The position numbers were made by a program, and so were the translations under genes. Of a stretch of DNA of 26,508 nt, positions 22,477 through 26,508 are shown piece by piece. This stretch comes from Bacteroidales bacterium UBA1204. GTDB lineage: Bacteria; Bacteroidota; Bacteroidia; Bacteroidales; F082. The notes beneath the pieces were generated by a model. That model searched no databases. It saw only the letters and a list, made by a program, of their open reading frames with translations, and was not told where the DNA came from. Every line of letters begins with the position of its first letter. Positions within the stretch are counted from its first letter, which is position 1. The stretch covers positions 2,225-28,732 of the forward strand of contig DBXU01000152.1 in NCBI GenBank assembly GCA_002310075.1. Direction: 5' to 3'.

Positions 22477-25089
22477 ATGAGAAACAAGCTCCTCTTTTTC
22501 CTCTGCCTCTTCGCGATAAACGCCATCGCACAAAACACCCATATCCTTCCCACCCCACAACAAGTCGTGATGCAGGAAGGCCATTTCGTTTGGAATGAAG
22601 ACATCGTGCTCACTTACGATGCCTCCGATGCCGAAATTAGCCAAATCGTGACAATGTTGCGCCAGGATTTAAGTCAAATCAACGGCAAAACCATACAGTT
22701 TTCACGCGGGGTCATTAAGGGCAAACGCTTCATCGAGCTCATCAAAACCGACCACCTCGGCGTGAACGAGAACGAAGACCAAGCCTATAAGATGACCGTC
22801 AACCCTAACTTCATCCGCCTTGAAGCCACTTCCAACACAGGGCTTTTCTACGCAACCCAAAGTCTGAAACAACTCTACCGCTACTCCTTTTTAAGCAACA
22901 AAGGCGAAATCATCATCCCTTGCATGACCATCACCGACTGGCCCAACTTCAAGATTCGCGCGTGGCAAGATGACATCAGTCGCGGTCCCATCGTCAGCAT
23001 GGAATATTTGAAAAGACTCATTCCGCAAATGGCTGAATGCAAACTCAATGCGTTCTCACTCTACACCGAGCACACCTTCAAGACCAAGTGCCACCCCGAC
23101 ATTGCTCCCACCGATGCCTTCACCGCCGAGGAAATCAAGGAATTAGAGGACTTTTGCAGACCATATCACATCCAAATCATTGGAAATCAGCAATGCTTCG
23201 GACATTTTAAGGAGATCCTGTGCAATCCGTTTTACAGCGACCTTGCCGACACAAAATGGAACCTCAACCCTGCCAAAGAGGAGACCTATAAGTTCCTTGA
23301 AGACCACCTAAAAGAAGTGGCAAATGCCTATAAGTCACCTTATTTTAACATCAATTGCGATGAGACAGAAAGCCTTGGACAAGGTTATGCCAAAGCATAC
23401 GTGGATTCCATCGGGGCAGAAAAGGTCTACTATCAACATATCAATCGCGTCAATCGTATGTTGCGTCCCTATCGTAAGCGCGTGATGATGTGGGGCGACA
23501 TTGCCGACCAACACCCTGAAATCCTTAACAATTTAGATGACGACCTTTCCCTCATCGCTTGGAGTTATGTGGGCATCGACAGCTTCGACGACTTCCTGAA
23601 ACCCTATGTCAAATCAGGACGTAATTTCTTCGTCGCCCCAGGTGTAAGCCTCTCCGAAAGGGTATGGCCGAAGCATTATGAATTCAAGAAAAACATCGTC
23701 AATTTGTGCCGGGATGGTTACAAAAACGGAGCAATCGGCGTCATCAACACCTGTTGGGACGACTTCGGCGAGTCGCTGACCAACTGCGCCTTATACGGAC
23801 TTGCCCTAGGCGCTGAGTCAAGCTGGAATTCCGCCACTACCCAAGACCGTGACCTTGAAACCGACTTTGCAGTCCATTTCTTAGGCAGCCTTTCCAACAA
23901 GCTTTGCCAGCATCTTGACGAAATCTCAGAATGGACAAAAATCGACGGCATTGGCAAATTTAGCGCCATGACCGAACCTATGACACCTTTTTACCCCGCC
24001 CTTGTCAACGATTCCATCAAAGCATTGAACCAGAGAGCTTCCATATCGCTTTCTGTTTTGGAGAAAACTTTGCTAAGCGACAAAAAACAAATTAAGAAAA
24101 ATGCTGATCTTTTCGACAACGCCCTTTATGCCGTACACCGCATGAGATGGTGCGCCGAAAGAAACGTTGCCCGATGCCAACTCTACCGCACCTACAACGA
24201 CCCTTCCGATGCCAACATTGCCAAAAGCAAAAAAATGCTTCGTGAATTGACGACTTCGTTACACAATCTGAAAAAAGACTACGTGAACGTGTGGAATATC
24301 GAAAGTCGCCCCTATTGGCTCGACGTCAATTTGAAGAAATACGATGACATTGCCAGAGAATTACAACAACTTGAATATCTGCCTTTTATTGAGCCAACAA
24401 CCGATAAAAACGGAAATGCATCCATCGAGCTGAATACTGTTTTTGGCAACAAGAAAATTCGCTATACCATTGACGGAAAAGAAGTTACATCGAACGACTC
24501 CATCTATAATAAACCCATCGTTTTGGAGCGTCCCTGCCTTGTGAAAGCCGCCTGCTTCGACGCCTTAGGCGAACCCGTTTGCGCTGAACGTTATTTTTGT
24601 TACCACAAGGGCATGGGCAGGCTGAAACAACTCAATAGCCCAGCAGGCAATTATCGTCCCGAATACTCGGGCGGTGGCGATGGCGCTCTTCTTGACGGCA
24701 GTCTTGGCAGCGACGACTACACTGACGGCCACTGGCAAGGTTTCTATGGCATCGACGCCGACCTTGAGATTGATTTCGGCAAAGTCCAAAGAGTCAACGC
24801 TCTGAATATCGGGTTCTTGGTAAACGCTCACGATTGGATTTTACGCCCTGATGTAGTCGAAGTCTACACTTCTAATGATGGTAAGAACTACAAAGCCTCT
24901 AAAACCTTCTCTATAAAAACCGAGATACCGCTGACGGGCAACCACACCTTCCGCGAACGCTTCGAACTACCCTCCCTTTCGACACGTTACTTGCGTATTG
25001 TAGTGAAGAACCCTGGAAAACTGCCCGAGGGCTTGCCTGGCAGCGGGTACGATTCTTGGATTTTTATGGATGAGATCAGCGTGGACTGA
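22477..25089 (+). CDS. Secreted GH20-like beta-N-acetylhexosaminidase with discoidin-type C-terminal domain
   Basis: An 870-residue exported protein. The signal peptide spans 1-18 (cleavage after AIA before QN). Residues about 20-145 match the GH20 N-terminal domain (ILPTPQQVVMQEG, then TGLFYATQSLKQL). The barrel follows, with GNQQCFGHFKEIL and NINCDETESLG, where D295-E296 should be the GH20 acid and assisting aspartate pair; the family usually has GGDE, so the NCDE variant is unusual. Further on are a chitobiase C-terminal-like segment (IRYTIDGKEVTSNDSIY, about 665-690) and a discoidin/F5-8-type domain (about 720-870) that may bind sugars. GH20 enzymes remove terminal GlcNAc or GalNAc from glycans, using the substrate acetamido group. 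No lipobox or T9SS domain is seen, so it is probably periplasmic. It sits alone between its terminator-bound promoter and a convergent gene. Confidence 0.87.
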   Translation: MRNKLLFFLCLFAINAIAQNTHILPTPQQVVMQEGHFVWNEDIVLTYDASDAEISQIVTMLRQDLSQINGKTIQFSRGVIKGKRFIELIKTDHLGVNENEDQAYKMTVNPNFIRLEATSNTGLFYATQSLKQLYRYSFLSNKGEIIIPCMTITDWPNFKIRAWQDDISRGPIVSMEYLKRLIPQMAECKLNAFSLYTEHTFKTKCHPDIAPTDAFTAEEIKELEDFCRPYHIQIIGNQQCFGHFKEILCNPFYSDLADTKWNLNPAKEETYKFLEDHLKEVANAYKSPYFNINCDETESLGQGYAKAYVDSIGAEKVYYQHINRVNRMLRPYRKRVMMWGDIADQHPEILNNLDDDLSLIAWSYVGIDSFDDFLKPYVKSGRNFFVAPGVSLSERVWPKHYEFKKNIVNLCRDGYKNGAIGVINTCWDDFGESLTNCALYGLALGAESSWNSATTQDRDLETDFAVHFLGSLSNKLCQHLDEISEWTKIDGIGKFSAMTEPMTPFYPALVNDSIKALNQRASISLSVLEKTLLSDKKQIKKNADLFDNALYAVHRMRWCAERNVARCQLYRTYNDPSDANIAKSKKMLRELTTSLHNLKKDYVNVWNIESRPYWLDVNLKKYDDIARELQQLEYLPFIEPTTDKNGNASIELNTVFGNKKIRYTIDGKEVTSNDSIYNKPIVLERPCLVKAACFDALGEPVCAERYFCYHKGMGRLKQLNSPAGNYRPEYSGGGDGALLDGSLGSDDYTDGHWQGFYGIDADLEIDFGKVQRVNALNIGFLVNAHDWILRPDVVEVYTSNDGKNYKASKTFSIKTEIPLTGNHTFRERFELPSLSTRYLRIVVKNPGKLPEGLPGSGYDSWIFMDEISVD

Positions 25090-25092
25090 CCA

Positions 25093-26127
25093 TTAGTATC
25101 TCCGTGTCTTTCTATAATTCAAGCCCAGTTCATAATACTGAGTTACGATCTCAGCACCCGTTAGTTCCACTTCCAAAACGCTGTTTTCCTTAATCAGACT
25201 TTTCGGTGATAACAATTCGGTCCGTAACTCTCCTTCCTGCAAATCTCGAAGCAAATAGGTTTCTTCTGTCAACACACGTTGCTTCTTTCCTTTTTCAATC
25301 AACCGCACATGCAGTTTGATCTGCGTTACCTTCCCAGGACCTAAATTGTGCATGTCAATTTGAAGCCGGCAATTTGCCTTTTCAAAAGCATGTGCCGACT
25401 GCGATTCAAATTGCACACCTTTGATGAGAATCTTTGGAGTATCGTCAACAGGAACCGCCTCCATCGCAGAAGATTTATAGTCTTCGGGAATCTGACCGAT
25501 CTTCCAATTTGGCATGGTCGTTTCAAGATAATAGTACTTCTTTCCTTGGAAAAGCAAATAACGGTCGGCCTCTACCCCATCGCAGTACAGACCAACAGCC
25601 ATATGATCTGGCAGCACTAATAAAATGAAATCCACATCCATTTCATATAATATGGCCGCCAACAACGCCACTTTGTCCTCGCAGTCACCACAACCATCCA
25701 CAAGTGTTTCGACAGGATAACGCACATACTCCTCAACACCCTTTGATTCGGAATCAAAAGCATAAGGGAGCGACTGGACAAAAGCAAGCGCCATTTTGCT
25801 TTTTTCAATATCCGATATGGCGCCCTTTGTGAATTCATTGGCGATGGAACGCATTAACAACCTATCATGCTCCGAAACCATGAATCCAAAGAAATGAGGT
25901 GGCACATTACCATCTTCAAACTGATAATGGTAAACCAAATGTTCACGCTCATTTCTATAATAGTCGTACAGACTTTTGCTGATATTCAACGTTATAGAGC
26001 ACTGCTTCCCATTACATTTCCATGAATGCTCCACTTCATAGTAATCATCCCATTCCACCACAGAATGTGCGGATAGCATGAGACAAATGAACACCAATAG
26101 AAAAATAAGATACAAGCGTACTCGCAT
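25093..26127 (-). CDS. Transglutaminase-like exported or membrane-anchored protein
   Basis: A 344-residue protein using the ATG at 26127; an in-frame TTG at 26154 is less convincing. Residues 4-20 are a hydrophobic signal or anchor. The core has the transglutaminase-like pattern: C149 within DGCGDCEDKVALLAAIL, H175 in LPDHMAVGL and E202 in YYYLETTMPNWKIG. This is the Cys-His-acid triad of the superfamily, which includes bacterial cysteine peptidases as well as crosslinking enzymes, so the reaction cannot be named. The C-terminal 120 residues look like a beta-sandwich (ILIKGVQFESQSAH, IDMHNLGPGKVTQIKLHVRL). It follows the S41 peptidase gene by 48 bases on the same strand, possibly in one operon, although near-consensus -7 words (AGTTTTTGC, AATTTTTGC) lie in that gap. 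It ends three bases from the convergent GH20-like gene. Confidence 0.8.
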   Translation of the reverse strand: MRVRLYLIFLLVFICLMLSAHSVVEWDDYYEVEHSWKCNGKQCSITLNISKSLYDYYRNEREHLVYHYQFEDGNVPPHFFGFMVSEHDRLLMRSIANEFTKGAISDIEKSKMALAFVQSLPYAFDSESKGVEEYVRYPVETLVDGCGDCEDKVALLAAILYEMDVDFILLVLPDHMAVGLYCDGVEADRYLLFQGKKYYYLETTMPNWKIGQIPEDYKSSAMEAVPVDDTPKILIKGVQFESQSAHAFEKANCRLQIDMHNLGPGKVTQIKLHVRLIEKGKKQRVLTEETYLLRDLQEGELRTELLSPKSLIKENSVLEVELTGAEIVTQYYELGLNYRKTRRY

Positions 26128-26175
26128 GGGAAGTCTTTTCCCAATGGAACGCAAAAACTGTGCAAAAATTGCAGG

Positions 26176-26508
26176 TTATTTTCCCCAATAATAGAAATCC
26201 TTCACCTCTTTCAGCAATTCCTTAACAGCTGCCTCCAGTTGCTCATCAACGCCATCAGCCATCTTTTCGGGTGTGTTGCGCACTTTCACATCGGGCTCCA
26301 GCTGCGTATTCTCAAGCCAGTTGCCCTGTTCGGTGCGGTAACCAACCACCGGCAAGCCGAAATACAACGACGGATCTTGCAAGGTCTCCCAAGTCACGCT
26401 CGACATGGTGCCAGGCACGGGCATACCCACAAGGCTACCCATCTTCTTATGCTTATAGACCCAAGGCGTGCCGTGCGCATTGCTGTAGTTGGCCTCGCCG
26501 ATGATCAT
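26176..26508 (-). CDS. S41 peptidase, tricorn-like, C-terminal end (cut by window edge)
   Basis: The frame is open to the window edge and the ATG at 26508 is most likely internal, so only the last 110 or so residues are present. Motifs VGMPVPGTMSSVTWE, YRTEQGNWLENTQLEPDV and DEQLEAAVKELLKEV match the C-terminal part of S41 peptidases of the tricorn type, where a GN.LEN...PD segment follows the catalytic core and a DxQLExAv helix ends the protein. The catalytic serine would lie upstream, beyond the window. The role is presumably breakdown of peptides or proteins in the periplasm. It lies upstream of, and on the same strand as, the transglutaminase-like gene. Confidence 0.8.
   Translation of the reverse strand: MIIGEANYSNAHGTPWVYKHKKMGSLVGMPVPGTMSSVTWETLQDPSLYFGLPVVGYRTEQGNWLENTQLEPDVKVRNTPEKMADGVDEQLEAAVKELLKEVKDFYYWGK

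Overview
The window looks like chromosomal DNA of a Bacteroidota member, most likely order Bacteroidales. Four things point there. Nearly every transcription unit begins with a Bacteroidetes -7 element (TAnnTTTG, usually followed by C) within about 20-70 bases of the start codon. There are type IX secretion (T9SS) C-terminal sorting domains. A TonB-dependent receptor with a carboxypeptidase-regulatory-like domain is paired with a DUF4249 lipoprotein. Gingipain-type (C25) proteases are present. About half of the genes encode exported or membrane proteins. I saw no tRNA, rRNA, insertion sequence, CRISPR array or phage gene, and no stretch over 300 bases lacks a gene; the longest gap is about 170 bases (20330-20500).

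Left part (1-4820): the 5' end of a VWA-type membrane protein (minus strand) is divergent from a tight three-gene unit of a family 2 glycosyltransferase, a family 4-like glycosyltransferase and a TsaC/YrdC tRNA-modification enzyme. A periplasmic C-terminal processing protease (S41) with its own promoter follows.

Centre (4959-12938): two large secreted cysteine proteases. The first closely resembles lysine gingipain (Kgp) and the second arginine gingipain (Rgp), judged by catalytic and substrate-pocket residues. Their catalytic halves differ, but their C-terminal halves (about 470 residues) and even their downstream terminators are clearly related. A DjlA-like TerB/J-domain protein lies between them on the opposite strand.

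Right-centre (12939-21310): on the minus strand, a TonB-dependent receptor and DUF4249 lipoprotein operon, then a translationally coupled Y-family polymerase and a second-type DNA polymerase III alpha subunit. These two polymerase genes are divergent from a self-cleaving LexA-like (HTH plus S24) repressor. This has the layout of a damage-inducible mutagenesis cassette.

Right end (21413-26508): a putative lipoprotein of unknown function, a secreted GH20-like hexosaminidase with a discoidin-type C-terminal domain, then on the minus strand a transglutaminase-like protein and the C-terminal end of a tricorn-like S41 peptidase that is cut by the window edge.

The most notable content is the adjacent Kgp-like/Rgp-like pair with a shared C-terminal module, and the compact LexA-like/DinB/DnaE cassette. 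All functional assignments are from reading motifs; no database search was run.
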